Below are positions 49,368 through 58,068 of a DNA stretch of 64,000 nucleotides, in pieces (positions within the stretch are counted from its first letter, which is position 1; the number at the start of each line of letters is the position of its first letter). The DNA is from Mycolicibacterium parafortuitum. Its GTDB lineage: Bacteria; Actinomycetota; Actinomycetes; Mycobacteriales; Mycobacteriaceae. The position numbers and the translations under genes were made by a program. Location of the stretch: NCBI RefSeq assembly GCF_002086815.1, contig NZ_MVID01000014.1, forward strand, positions 62,001-126,000, written 5' to 3'. The notes below the pieces were generated by a model. It did no database searches, was not told the origin of the DNA, and was given only the letters and a program-made list of their open reading frames with translations.

Positions 49368-49507
49368 AACTCAACTCCGGGGGGTCGAAAGAGACACGAA
49401 TACTTCGCAAGTCTATCTAATAAATAGGGGTGTCAGACTCTGCTGTGGGCGAAATTACAGCGGCAAATCAGCAGGCAAATAGGTGAGCACGCCTACGCAA
49501 CCCGGTA

Positions 49508-50143
49508 CTAGTCGGCGACGTTCCAGAGCTTGTTGGCGAGCAGCAGCTCGAGTTTGTGCACGACGGCGCTCAGGTCGGAGCGGTCACCGACGAAGCCGGC
49601 ATAGAAGCCCATCCCCCAGACCACCGCGACCAGCATCTCGACGAGGTGGTCGACGTCGGTGTCACTGCTCAGCTCGCCGCGAGCGATGGCGTCGTTGACG
49701 GCCCACGACACGAACGCGCGCGAATTCTTCATCGAGTCGTGCTCGTCATTGCCGAGCTCGGGATGGCGCTGGGACTCCAGCACCGACGTGACCAGGAACG
49801 CCGCCGCGGAGCGGTCTTCGGAGTCGGCCTGAGTGGCAACCGACAAAAAGGCGGTCAACCGGTCCACGAGCGTCGACTGCTCGCGGGCCCTGGCGACACC
49901 CTCGGTGAGGACGGTCGCGTTCACCTGCTCGACCACCTCGGACCACAACACGCGTTTGCTCGCGAAGTAGTGATTGATTGCGGGTCTGGTGAGATCGGCG
50001 CGTATGGCGATCGCCTGGAACGTCGCTGCGTCGTACCCGAGTTCGCTGAACACTTCGCGAGCGGCGCGCAAAATGCGCTCCCGTGTTTCAGCTGCCTTCG
50101 CTGCGGGAGGACGTCCTGGGCCTCGACTAGCCGTATACGGCAC
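49508..50143 (-). CDS. TetR family regulator (Rv0144 type)
   Basis: 211 residues: GRPPAAKAAETRERILRAAREVFSELGYDAATFQAIAIRADLTRPAINHYFASKRVLW is the helix-turn-helix. The C-terminal part contains a predicted ligand pocket (FLVTSVLESQRHPELG). GTG 50143 is chosen because the family begins just before the Arg-Gly-rich GRPP arm; a frame open to 50299 crosses the start of the divergent TetR gene. A 12-bp palindrome lies 18 bases upstream. Possible regulator of the adjacent methyltransferase. Confidence 0.87.
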   Translation of the reverse strand: MPYTASRGPGRPPAAKAAETRERILRAAREVFSELGYDAATFQAIAIRADLTRPAINHYFASKRVLWSEVVEQVNATVLTEGVARAREQSTLVDRLTAFLSVATQADSEDRSAAAFLVTSVLESQRHPELGNDEHDSMKNSRAFVSWAVNDAIARGELSSDTDVDHLVEMLVAVVWGMGFYAGFVGDRSDLSAVVHKLELLLANKLWNVAD

Positions 50144-50160
50144 GGTCAAATTGTGCCACA

Positions 50161-50172
50161 CGCCACGTGGCG
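50161..50172. promoter_or_regulatory. 12-bp palindrome CGCCACGTGGCG between divergent tetR genes
   Basis: Perfect palindrome 18-29 bases upstream of the minus-strand TetR GTG and about 125 before the plus-strand TetR gene. Plausible autoregulatory operator; could also be chance in G+C-rich DNA. Confidence 0.35.
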
Positions 50173-50297
50173 GGCGGTGACGCAACTTCCCGTCGTTACC
50201 GCTCGGAGACCGGTCAGCAAACCCCGTCGCGGCCGGCCCGAGCGCCGATCCACGAGGCTGACTGGGCAACCTGCGATATCGAACTAGGGTTTCTGAC

Positions 50298-50864
50298 ATG
50301 GGGGCGGTGTCATCGCGGGAGGCGTTCTTCGACGCAGGCCTGGAAGTCCTGTCCGATCAGGGCTACGGCGGGCTGAAGCTCGCCGAGGTGTGCCAGCGTC
50401 TCGGGGTCACGACCGGCTCGTTCTACCACTACTTCACCAACTGGGGCGCGTACACGGGGCAGCTGGTGAAGTACTGGCACGACGGCCTGACGGTGCGGGT
50501 GGTCGAGGCCGTGCAGTCCGAACCCGACCCGCGCGAACGCATCGGCCGGCTCATCGAATTCGGTCTGACCCTTCCGCACGGTGCGGAGTCCGCGATCAGG
50601 GTGTGGAGCTTCATCGATCCCGAGGTGCGTTCCGTCCAGGCCGACGTGGACCGTCAGCGGTTTCAGGTGCTGTACGACTCTGCGCTGCAGATCGTCGAGA
50701 ACACCCGCCAGGCGGAGCTGTTCGCGGCCTGGGCGGTCTACCTGCTGGTGGGCTATGAGCAGGCCCTGCTGCCCCGGGACATCGGGGGATTGCGGTGGCT
50801 GGTCGACCAGCTCCTCGACGCTCTCGACGCGGGCCGATTCGAGTCGGTGCCGCCCGGTGAGTAA
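50298..50864 (+). CDS. TetR family regulator
   Basis: 188 residues with SSREAFFDAGLEVLSDQGYGGLKLAEVCQRLGVTTGSFYHYFTNWGAYTGQLV as DNA-binding domain and an all-helical C-terminus. TAGGGT (50285-50290) lies 7 bases before the ATG with no ribosome site, so the mRNA is probably leaderless. Divergent from another TetR gene and upstream of the FUSC-type gene, which it may control (inference from position). Confidence 0.87.
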   Translation: MGAVSSREAFFDAGLEVLSDQGYGGLKLAEVCQRLGVTTGSFYHYFTNWGAYTGQLVKYWHDGLTVRVVEAVQSEPDPRERIGRLIEFGLTLPHGAESAIRVWSFIDPEVRSVQADVDRQRFQVLYDSALQIVENTRQAELFAAWAVYLLVGYEQALLPRDIGGLRWLVDQLLDALDAGRFESVPPGE

Positions 50865-51014
50865 GCGCGTCCGCACCGTCGCGCCACGGCCCGCCCTGAT
50901 CGCCGCCGGAGCAGTCCACCGCGTCCGCGTTTCTACGCCGCAGCAAATTGTTACGGTTCGCTTACTATCGCCATTTTCGACGCGTTGGGGCGTCGCTGCC
51001 GGGCTCGGGGACTG

Positions 51015-53165
51015 ATGCGCACGGCCGGGGACGGGGCGCGCACCCGTATCGCGGACCGGATTGCGCGGCGCGATCCCGACCGGGACGCCCTGCGCCGGGC
51101 ACTGCGCGCCGCCATGGTGGTGCCGGCGGCCGGCGGGCTGAGCTTCGCGCTCGCCGGCGGCAGTTCACAAACACTGATGTTCACCATTTTCGGATCGGTG
51201 GCGCTGCTGGTGTTCTCCGATTTCCCGGGGAACCGGCAGAACCGGGCGGTGGCCTATCTGGGACTCGGCTTCAACGGCTGTGTTCTCATCACCCTCGGCA
51301 CGTTGGTCGCGCCGCATCCGTGGCCCGCGGTGGCCGCGATGTTCGTGCTCGGTGTCGCGGTGACCTTCTCCGGGGTGCTCAGCGAAACGCTGGCCGCCGG
51401 CCAGCGCGCCACCCTGCTGACCTTCGTACTACCCGCCTGCACGCCGCCGGGTCCGGTGAGTGAACGCCTGCTCGGCTGGGCGATCGCCCTGGCGGTCTGT
51501 GTGCCCGCCGCGCTGTTCCTGCTGCCGCCGCGTCATCACGGTCAACTGCGGCGCCGCGCGGCGCGGGCGTGCGCCACCCTGGCCGACCGGCTGGACGGCA
51601 CCGCGACGGCCGAGGATGTCACCCGGGCGATGGACGCGCTGCGGGAAACGTTCCTGGGAGCCGATTTTCGGCCGGTCGGGTTGACCGCGGGCAGCCGGGC
51701 ACTGGTACGCGTCGTCGACGACCTGGAGTGGGTGGCCGATCGCACCGGCGCCTCGACCGGCGTCACCCTGCGGGACAAGGACGCGGTGGTGCGCGTGCTG
51801 CGCGCCGCGGCCGGCGTGCTCAGCATCACCAGGCCCGCGGACCGCGACATGGCCCGCGCGGAGTTGGAGGCCGCGCTGATGGCGTTGCGCACCGCCGCGC
51901 GGGGGCGCTGGCGCGAGGACCTCGACGAGATCCTCGGTTGCGCCGACGACGACGAGGCCGTCGCGTTGGGCCGTGATCTGTTGCGCCGCCGCACCATTGC
52001 CGCGACGGTGATCGCCACCGGCCGCATCATCGCGGTGGCCGCCGCGGCCGACGCGCGCCCGGTGTGGGCGCGGGCACTGGGCCGGCGGCTGCCTCCGACC
52101 GGTGCGTCGGACCGGCTGCTGCCGGAAACCGTTGCCGCCGCGAAGATCACCACCGGGTTCCTGGAGAACCGCTCGGTCGCGGTGCGCAACAGCCTGCGCA
52201 CCGGCCTCGGGCTGGCGCTGGCCGTGGCCGTCACCCACGTCTTTCCCGTCGAGCACGGGTTCTGGGTGGTGCTCGGTGCGCTGTCGGTGTTGCGGAGCAG
52301 CGCCCTGACGACCGGCACGCGGGTGTGGCGTGCGGTGGTCGGGACCGGCATCGGGTTCCTGCTCGGTGCGGTGCTGATCGGTCTCGTCGGGGTGAACCCG
52401 GTGGTGCTGTGGATCCTGATGCCGCTGGCGGTGTTCGGCTCCGCCTACGTGCCCGAGATCGCGTCGTTCACCGCGGCGCAGGCCGCGTTCACGATGATGG
52501 TGCTGATCTTCTTCAACCTGATCGTGCCCACCGGCTGGGAGGTCGGCCTGATCCGGGTCGAGGACGTGTTCGTCGGCGCGATGGTGGGTGTCGTGGTGTC
52601 GGTGCTGATGTGGCCGCGCGGTGCGACCGCGTCGGTGACCCGCGCGATCGACTCGGCCCGGTTCGTCGCCGCCCGATATCTGCGGGCGGCAGTGCTGCGC
52701 GTCACCCGCGGCGCGTACGAGGGCCGCAACGACGAGGTGGCCACCCTCGGCCACCAGGCGCTCGACGCGTCGCGGGTCATCGATGATGCTGTGCGGCAGT
52801 ATCTTTCGGAGGGCAGCGGCGAGACCGACTTCCGCGCGCCGGTGGTGCGGTCGTTCAACCGCGCCACCCGGCTGCGCAGCGCCGCCGACCTGATCGCCGA
52901 CATCCCGACCCCGCCGCCGCTGGGGGCCTACCCGAAGTTGCGCGCGGTGCTGGAGTCCCACGTGGACGCGATCTGCCAGCGCGTCGCGGGACGCGGCGAA
53001 CCGACGGGGCACTGGGTGCCGATCAGTGAGGACTTCGTCCGCACCCTGCGCGCGGAGGCGATCCCCGACAACCTCGGTGTCGCCGCGGCCCTGCCGTTGC
53101 TCACCGCCGCCGCAGTGATCGGCGAGCTCGAGCTGATCTACCCGTGGAACCCGGCCGAGTCCTGA
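51015..53165 (+). CDS. FUSC-family (aromatic acid exporter-like) membrane protein
   Basis: 716 residues with two clusters of five to six membrane helices (about residues 30-165 and 385-535), each followed by a soluble helical part. The duplicated layout and the NSLRTGLGLALAVAVTHVFPVEHGFWVVLGALSVLR segment are those of FUSC/YccS/AaeB-like proteins. Such proteins are linked to efflux of aromatic acids or similar compounds. The cytoplasmic regions are Arg/Asp-rich. ATG 51015 preceded by CGGGG. Convergent with the pirin, 4 bases apart. Confidence 0.85.
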   Translation: MRTAGDGARTRIADRIARRDPDRDALRRALRAAMVVPAAGGLSFALAGGSSQTLMFTIFGSVALLVFSDFPGNRQNRAVAYLGLGFNGCVLITLGTLVAPHPWPAVAAMFVLGVAVTFSGVLSETLAAGQRATLLTFVLPACTPPGPVSERLLGWAIALAVCVPAALFLLPPRHHGQLRRRAARACATLADRLDGTATAEDVTRAMDALRETFLGADFRPVGLTAGSRALVRVVDDLEWVADRTGASTGVTLRDKDAVVRVLRAAAGVLSITRPADRDMARAELEAALMALRTAARGRWREDLDEILGCADDDEAVALGRDLLRRRTIAATVIATGRIIAVAAAADARPVWARALGRRLPPTGASDRLLPETVAAAKITTGFLENRSVAVRNSLRTGLGLALAVAVTHVFPVEHGFWVVLGALSVLRSSALTTGTRVWRAVVGTGIGFLLGAVLIGLVGVNPVVLWILMPLAVFGSAYVPEIASFTAAQAAFTMMVLIFFNLIVPTGWEVGLIRVEDVFVGAMVGVVVSVLMWPRGATASVTRAIDSARFVAARYLRAAVLRVTRGAYEGRNDEVATLGHQALDASRVIDDAVRQYLSEGSGETDFRAPVVRSFNRATRLRSAADLIADIPTPPPLGAYPKLRAVLESHVDAICQRVAGRGEPTGHWVPISEDFVRTLRAEAIPDNLGVAAALPLLTAAAVIGELELIYPWNPAES

Positions 53166-53169
53166 CCCG

Positions 53170-54144
53170 TCATCGCGACGGGCGGTGCGGCCGCAGCGCG
53201 TCCGGCGGGATCGCACCGAACTTGCCCGCCTGGAAATCCTCGACGGCTTCCAGGATCTGGGACTTGGTGTTCATCACGAACGGTCCGTACTGGAAGATCG
53301 GCTCGCGGATCGGCTTGCCGCCCAGCAGAAGCACTTCCAGGGCGGGGCGGTGTGAGTCCTGCCGGGCCTCGGCGGACACGGTGATGCGGTCGCCGGGGCC
53401 GAGCACCGCCAACTGGCCCTGCTGGATCGGATGTCCGACAGGGCCCACCGCGCCGCGGCCCGACAGCACGTACACCAGCGCGTTGAAGTCCCGGTTCCAC
53501 GGCAGGTTCAATTGCGCGCCGGGCTCGATCGTCGCGTGCGCCAACGTGATCGGGGTGTGCGTCGCACCCGGCCCGGAGCGCCCGTCGATATCGCCGGCGA
53601 TGATGCGCACCAAGGCGCCACCGTCGTCGGACGCGAGCAGCGCGGCCTGTTCCCCTTCGATCGCCTGATATCTCGGGGCGGCGAACTTGTCCTGCTTCGG
53701 CAGGTTCACCCAGAGCTGGATGCCGTGGAACAGCCCCCCGCTGTCGACGAGTTCGGCCGGCGGGGTCTCGATGTGCAGGATGCCCGACCCGGCGGTCATC
53801 CACTGGGTGGCGCCGTCGGTGATCAGGCCGCCGCCGCCGTGCGAGTCCTGGTGCGCGAAGCGCCCGTCGATCATGTACGTGACCGTCTCGAACCCGCGAT
53901 GCGGATGCCAGTCGGTGCCGCGCGGCTCGCCCGGCTCGTACTCGACCTCGCCCATCTGGTCCATGTGGATGAACGGGTCGAGCTCGCGGGGGTTGACCCC
54001 GGCGAAGGCCCGGACGACCGGGAATCCCTCGCCCTCGAAGCCGCGCGGTCCGGTCGTGATGGTCCGCACGGGACGTTCGGTATCGGTGGCCGTGGGTCGT
54101 CCGATCCGCGGCAGTTCTAGCGTGTTCGCGGTGATAGCAGGCAT
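53170..54144 (-). CDS. Pirin family protein (second in window)
   Basis: 324 residues, longer than the pirin at 2064. N-terminal cupin with DWHPHRGFETVTYMIDGRFAHQDS and MTAGSGILHIETP (metal ligands His, His, His, Glu), then a Pirin_C domain (VYVLSGRGAVGPVGHPIQQGQLAVLG). Possible quercetinase-like or iron-sensing role; not assignable. ATG 54144 is chosen; the frame is open 129 bases upstream but without family-like residues. Confidence 0.87.
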   Translation of the reverse strand: MPAITANTLELPRIGRPTATDTERPVRTITTGPRGFEGEGFPVVRAFAGVNPRELDPFIHMDQMGEVEYEPGEPRGTDWHPHRGFETVTYMIDGRFAHQDSHGGGGLITDGATQWMTAGSGILHIETPPAELVDSGGLFHGIQLWVNLPKQDKFAAPRYQAIEGEQAALLASDDGGALVRIIAGDIDGRSGPGATHTPITLAHATIEPGAQLNLPWNRDFNALVYVLSGRGAVGPVGHPIQQGQLAVLGPGDRITVSAEARQDSHRPALEVLLLGGKPIREPIFQYGPFVMNTKSQILEAVEDFQAGKFGAIPPDALRPHRPSR

Positions 54145-54250
54145 GCTCACCCTAACCGGACTGTGGTCCGAATAATTCCCGGGGCGTCTGGGTGCTCCCA
54201 GTGTGCACTGCGCGCGACCCGGGGTACCCGCCTCCCGGAGAGGAGGGGCC

Positions 54251-54490
54251 ATGACAGACAGCGACGGCTCCACGCAATGGGAGGTGGTGACCGCGACCGC
54301 CTACGACCGGGGCAATCCCGCGGCGGGCGCCGAGGAGACCACCGTGGCCCGCGGCGGTGAGCACGAGGCGCGGCGCGTCTACGCCGACACCACGGCCGAG
54401 GCCGGCGAACGGGGCTACGAATATGTGCGGTTGCGGTGTGAGGGCCGCGATGTCGAGTCGTGGCCGCAGCAGACGGGTTGGACGGTCTAA
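54251..54490 (+). CDS. Small hypothetical protein, 79 residues
   Basis: Strong ribosome site AGGAGGGG three bases before ATG 54251. Acidic, soluble, no membrane segment: STQWEVVTATAYDRGNPAAG near the start and YEYVRLRCEGRDVESWPQQ near the end, one Cys. The layout looks like a small alpha-beta domain. I do not recognise a family. Its TAA overlaps the TAG of ptsI on the other strand by 3 bases. Divergent from the pirin. Confidence 0.68.
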   Translation: MTDSDGSTQWEVVTATAYDRGNPAAGAEETTVARGGEHEARRVYADTTAEAGERGYEYVRLRCEGRDVESWPQQTGWTV

Positions 54491-56181
54491 CCCAGCACGG
54501 CCAGCGCCGCGGCCCTGGCCTCGGCCGCGCTCGCGGCGCCGAGGACGGCGTCGGCGGCGGCGCGGCACTGCTGCATGGTGACCTGCGACAGTTTGGCGCC
54601 GACGCCCTGCACCGCGGCGGCGGCGGCCGACAGCGACGACACCCCCAATCCGGCCAGCACGCAGCCCAGCAGCGGGTCGGCCGCCGCCTCGCCACACACC
54701 CCGACCCGCTTGCCCACGGCCACACCGGCTTTCGCCGTCATTGCGACCAAGGCCAGCACGGCGGGCTGCCACGGGTCGGTCAGCGTGGCCAGCTCGGCCG
54801 ACATCCGGTCGGCGGCCATCGTGTACTGCCCGAGGTCGTTGGTGCCGATCGACAGGAACTCGACGTGCTCCAGGATCCGGTCGGCGAGCAGCGCCGCGGC
54901 AGGCACCTCGATCATCACCCCCGGGATCAATCCGTGCGAACGTGCACTTTCGGCAAAGTTCCGTGCCTCCTCGGGGGTTGCGATCATCGGCGCCATCACC
55001 CAGGGCGACGTACCGGTCCGCTCACCGGCGAGCGCGATGGCCTCGAGCTGGCGCTGCAGCAGACCCGGGTTGTTGAAGGAGATACGGAAACCGCGCACAC
55101 CCAGCGCGGGGTTCGCCTCGTCGGGGTGACCGGCGAACTTCAGCGGCTTGTCCGAGCCCGCGTCGAGAGTGCGGATCACCACCTTGCTCTCCGGGAAGGC
55201 CTCCAGCACCTCGGCGTAGATCTTGGCCTGCTCGTCGACGGTGGGTTCGGTGTCGGTGTTCAGGAAGCACAACTCGGTGCGGAACAGCCCGATGCCTTCG
55301 GCCGGGGTGTTGCGCGCGGCGCGTGCGGCGGCCCCGTCCTGCACGTTGGCGTACACCGCGACCGGGTGGCCGTCGGCGGTCGCCCCGGGGCCGGTCCAGC
55401 TCGCGGCGGCATCGGTCGCCCGCTTCGCGTCCGCCATCTGGGAGCGCGCCGACTCCGCGTCCGGGGACACCGTGACCGTTCCCCGGGTGCCGTCGACCAT
55501 CACCATGGTGCCCGCGGCGACGTCGTCGAGGCCGGTGACCGCGACGACGCACGGGATGCCGAGCTGGCGGGCGATGATCGCGGTGTGGCTGGTCGGCCCG
55601 CCCAGCGTGGTGGCCAGCGCGACGACGAGCTCGGGGTCCAGCCCGGCCGTGTCGGCCGGGGCGAGGTCCTCGGCGCACAGGATCGAGGGTTCCTCGGGGA
55701 GGGGGACGCCGGGCTCGGGCAGGCCCTGAAGTTCGGCGATGACGCGGGCGCGGATGTCACGCAGATCGGTGACGCGTTCGGCCATCAGGCCGCCCAGTTT
55801 GGTGAACACGTCCACGAACTGGTCGATGGCGCCGTCGACCGCGCGCACCGCGGGCGCGCCGTCTTTGATGCGTTTCTCGGCCGCGCCCAGCCAGCCGCGG
55901 TCGGTCGCCAGGGTCGCGGTCGCGGCGAGCACCTCGGAGGCCGGGCCGGTCGCGTGGGCCGCACGCTCGCGCAGCCGGTCGGCCACCGCCGCCGCTGCCG
56001 TGCTGAACCGCTCCCTCTCCGCCTCGCGTTCACCCTCGGGGACTTGCGCGTCCGCCGGGAGGTCGAGGTCGGGAAGTTTGCCGGGCCGGATCACCGGGGC
56101 GTACTGGATTCCGGGAACCACCGGCACCCCGTGAAGCACGGCGCCCGCCAACAGTGATGCACGCGAGGTATCCGAAGTCAT
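54487..56181 (-). CDS. ptsI: Phosphotransferase system enzyme I
   Basis: 564 residues. Phosphohistidine in GGPTSHTAIIARQLGIP (His199), PEP-binding GIGLFRTELCFLN, RTLDAGSDKPLKF, and catalytic SIGTNDLGQYTMAADR with GVCGEAAADP. It takes phosphate from PEP and passes it to HPr (ptsH, this cluster). Start ATG 56181 is fixed by a -10 (TAACCT) seven bases before it; a long open frame further upstream lies antisense to fruR. Divergent from fruR-fruK-fruA-ptsH. Confidence 0.94.
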   Translation of the reverse strand: MTSDTSRASLLAGAVLHGVPVVPGIQYAPVIRPGKLPDLDLPADAQVPEGEREAERERFSTAAAAVADRLRERAAHATGPASEVLAATATLATDRGWLGAAEKRIKDGAPAVRAVDGAIDQFVDVFTKLGGLMAERVTDLRDIRARVIAELQGLPEPGVPLPEEPSILCAEDLAPADTAGLDPELVVALATTLGGPTSHTAIIARQLGIPCVVAVTGLDDVAAGTMVMVDGTRGTVTVSPDAESARSQMADAKRATDAAASWTGPGATADGHPVAVYANVQDGAAARAARNTPAEGIGLFRTELCFLNTDTEPTVDEQAKIYAEVLEAFPESKVVIRTLDAGSDKPLKFAGHPDEANPALGVRGFRISFNNPGLLQRQLEAIALAGERTGTSPWVMAPMIATPEEARNFAESARSHGLIPGVMIEVPAAALLADRILEHVEFLSIGTNDLGQYTMAADRMSAELATLTDPWQPAVLALVAMTAKAGVAVGKRVGVCGEAAADPLLGCVLAGLGVSSLSAAAAAVQGVGAKLSQVTMQQCRAAADAVLGAASAAEARAAALAVLG

Positions 56182-56216
56182 GTGAACTAGGTTACAGAAA
56201 TCCCTTGACAAGTCAA
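56179..56216 (-). promoter_or_regulatory. ptsI promoter, leaderless, with operator-like repeat over the -35
   Basis: Minus strand: TTGACT (56216-56211), 16-base spacer, TAACCT (56194-56189), seven bases, then ATG. No Shine-Dalgarno, so the mRNA is predicted leaderless. The inverted repeat TTGAC-AA-GTCAA (56205-56216) overlaps the -35. Confidence 0.55.
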
Positions 56217-56241
56217 CACATTCAGTAGTAAAACCAAAAAT

Positions 56242-56253
56242 ATCAACATTGAT
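56242..56253. promoter_or_regulatory. Second operator-like inverted repeat in the ptsI-fruR region
   Basis: ATCAA-CA-TTGAT, perfect 5-bp arms, 37 bases from the repeat at 56205-56216 and 40 bases before the fruR frame's first ATG. Both repeats share the TTGA/TCAA element in opposite order. Spacing suggests a pair of FruR sites controlling the two promoters. Confidence 0.45.
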
Positions 56254-56292
56254 TCGGCACGATACCCACACAACTCGCAAATGCGGAGCTCC

Positions 56293-57072
56293 ATGTACCC
56301 GGAAGAGCGGCAGCAGGCCATCGCGGCCCTGGTGATGTCCCGGGGGCGGGCGTCGGTGACCGAACTGGCCCAGGCCTACGACGTGACCACCGAGACCGTG
56401 CGCCGCGATCTGGCCGTCCTCGACAAGGCGGGCATCGTGCGGCGGGTGCACGGCGGCGCGGTGCCGGTGCGGTCGCTGCAACTGGTCGAGCCCGGCGTCA
56501 ACGAACGCGATGTGACCCGCGCCGAACACAAGGACGCGATCGCGGCCGCGGCGGCGGAGTTCTTCCCCCTGGGCGGAGCCAGCGTGCTGCTCGATGCGGG
56601 CACCACCACGATGCGCATCGCGGGGCAGATCCCCACCGACCGCGAACTCGTGGTCGTCACCAACTCCGTTCCGATCGCCGCCAGGCTGGCGACGATGCCC
56701 TCGGTCACCCTGCAACTGCTCGGCGGGCGGGTGCGCGGGGTCACCCAGGCCGCGGTCGGCGAGCAGGCGCTGCGCGTGCTCGACACGCTGCGGGTGGACA
56801 TCGCGTTCATCGGCACCAACGCGATCAGCGCCCGGCACGGCCTGTCCACCCCGGACAACGACGAGGCCGCCGTCAAGCGGGCCATGGTCAACGCCGCCAA
56901 CTACGTCGTCGTCGCCGCGGATTCGTCGAAGGTCGGGCGGGAGGAGTTCGTCAGCTTCGCACCGATCTCCTGCGTCGACACCCTCATCACCGATCCCGAG
57001 ATCTCCGCCGCCGACCGTGACGAACTGGCCGGGCACGGCGTCGAGATCATCTGCGCAGGAGGACCCCAGTGA
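56293..57072 (+). CDS. fruR: DeoR family regulator of the fructose operon
   Basis: 259 residues. N-terminal DeoR helix-turn-helix (PEERQQAIAALVMSRGRASVTELAQAYDVTTETVRRDLAVLDKAG, GIVRRVHGGAV) and C-terminal sugar-phosphate-sensing domain (LLDAGTTTMRIAGQI, VVTNSVPIAARLA, FIGTNAIS, VVAADSSKVG). By family it represses in the absence of a phosphorylated fructose such as fructose-1-phosphate. Start ATG 56293 (MYPEERQ) is preferred over ATG 56281 because GGAG precedes it and DeoR proteins start here. Coupled to fruK by GTGA. Confidence 0.9.
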   Translation: MYPEERQQAIAALVMSRGRASVTELAQAYDVTTETVRRDLAVLDKAGIVRRVHGGAVPVRSLQLVEPGVNERDVTRAEHKDAIAAAAAEFFPLGGASVLLDAGTTTMRIAGQIPTDRELVVVTNSVPIAARLATMPSVTLQLLGGRVRGVTQAAVGEQALRVLDTLRVDIAFIGTNAISARHGLSTPDNDEAAVKRAMVNAANYVVVAADSSKVGREEFVSFAPISCVDTLITDPEISAADRDELAGHGVEIICAGGPQ

Positions 57073-58064
57073 TCGTCACCGTGACCCCCAACCCCAGCAT
57101 CGACCGCACCGTCACGCTGCCCGTCCCGTTGGTCCGCGGCGCGGTGCATCGCGTCACGTCGGTGACCGATCAGGCCGGCGGCAAGGGCGTCAACGTCGCC
57201 AAGGTGCTGACGATGGCCGGTGTCGACGCCGTCGCGGTGCTGCCCGCGGCCACCAACGACCCGTTGATCAACGCGCTGCAGGCGGCGGCGGTGCCGTACC
57301 GGATCGTGAGCACCGGCGAGCCCGCCCGCACCAATCTGGCCATCACCGAACAGGACGGCACCACCACCAAGATCAACGAACCCGGCGCAACGCTGGACGA
57401 CGTGACGCTGCGAACGTTCACCGACGCGGTGCTCGACGCGGCCGGCGACGCGGACTGGGTGGTGATGTCGGGTTCGCTGCCCCCTGGCATCCCGGCGTCG
57501 TGGTACGCGACCGTCGTCGCACACCTCGCGAGCCGGCCCTGCCGGGTCGCCGTCGACACCTCCGACGCACCCCTGGCCGCGCTCGTCGAGGGCCTCGACC
57601 ACGGCGCACCCGACCTGATCAAACCCAACGCCGAAGAACTCGCCGGCATCCTGGGCCTGTCGGCGCAGCATCTCGAAGATGCTGTCGCCCAAGGTGATCC
57701 GGGACCCGTCGTCGCCGCCGCCCGGCAGCTCATCGATCGGGGCATCGGCGCGGTGCTGGCCACCCTCGGCGCCGCCGGGGCCGTGCTGGTGGACGGCAGC
57801 GGTGCGTGGATGGCGACGCCGCCCCCGATCGTGCCCCGCAGCACCGTCGGCGCGGGGGATTCGTCCCTGGCGGGATACCTGCGTGCCGAAGTCGGTGGCG
57901 CGGTTCCGCCGCAGCGGCTGCAGATGGCCGTCGCCTACGGCAGCGCGGCCGCCGCCCTGCCGGGGACCACATTGCCGTCGCCCAGCGAGATCGATCTCAA
58001 CGGAGTTCGGGTATCCCCTGTTTCACCCATCGCGTCAACCAGCAGTAACTCAGAGACAAGGTAG
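57069..58064 (+). CDS. fruK: 1-phosphofructokinase
   Basis: 331 residues of the PfkB family: VTPNPSIDRTVTL start, DQAGGKGVNVAKVL glycine-rich motif, and the catalytic anion-hole STVGAGDSSLAGYL (Asp of GAGDS). Phosphorylates fructose-1-phosphate, the product of FruA, to fructose-1,6-bisphosphate. GTG start overlaps the fruR stop. The C-terminal 15 residues are Ser-rich and outside the fold. Confidence 0.93.
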   Translation: MIVTVTPNPSIDRTVTLPVPLVRGAVHRVTSVTDQAGGKGVNVAKVLTMAGVDAVAVLPAATNDPLINALQAAAVPYRIVSTGEPARTNLAITEQDGTTTKINEPGATLDDVTLRTFTDAVLDAAGDADWVVMSGSLPPGIPASWYATVVAHLASRPCRVAVDTSDAPLAALVEGLDHGAPDLIKPNAEELAGILGLSAQHLEDAVAQGDPGPVVAAARQLIDRGIGAVLATLGAAGAVLVDGSGAWMATPPPIVPRSTVGAGDSSLAGYLRAEVGGAVPPQRLQMAVAYGSAAAALPGTTLPSPSEIDLNGVRVSPVSPIASTSSNSETR

Positions 58065-58068
58065 CGCC

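Noticed and set aside
50963..50968. TACTAT as promoter of the FUSC-type gene
   Set aside because: A fair -10, but no -35 at normal distance and 46 bases from the start; kept out as unsupported.
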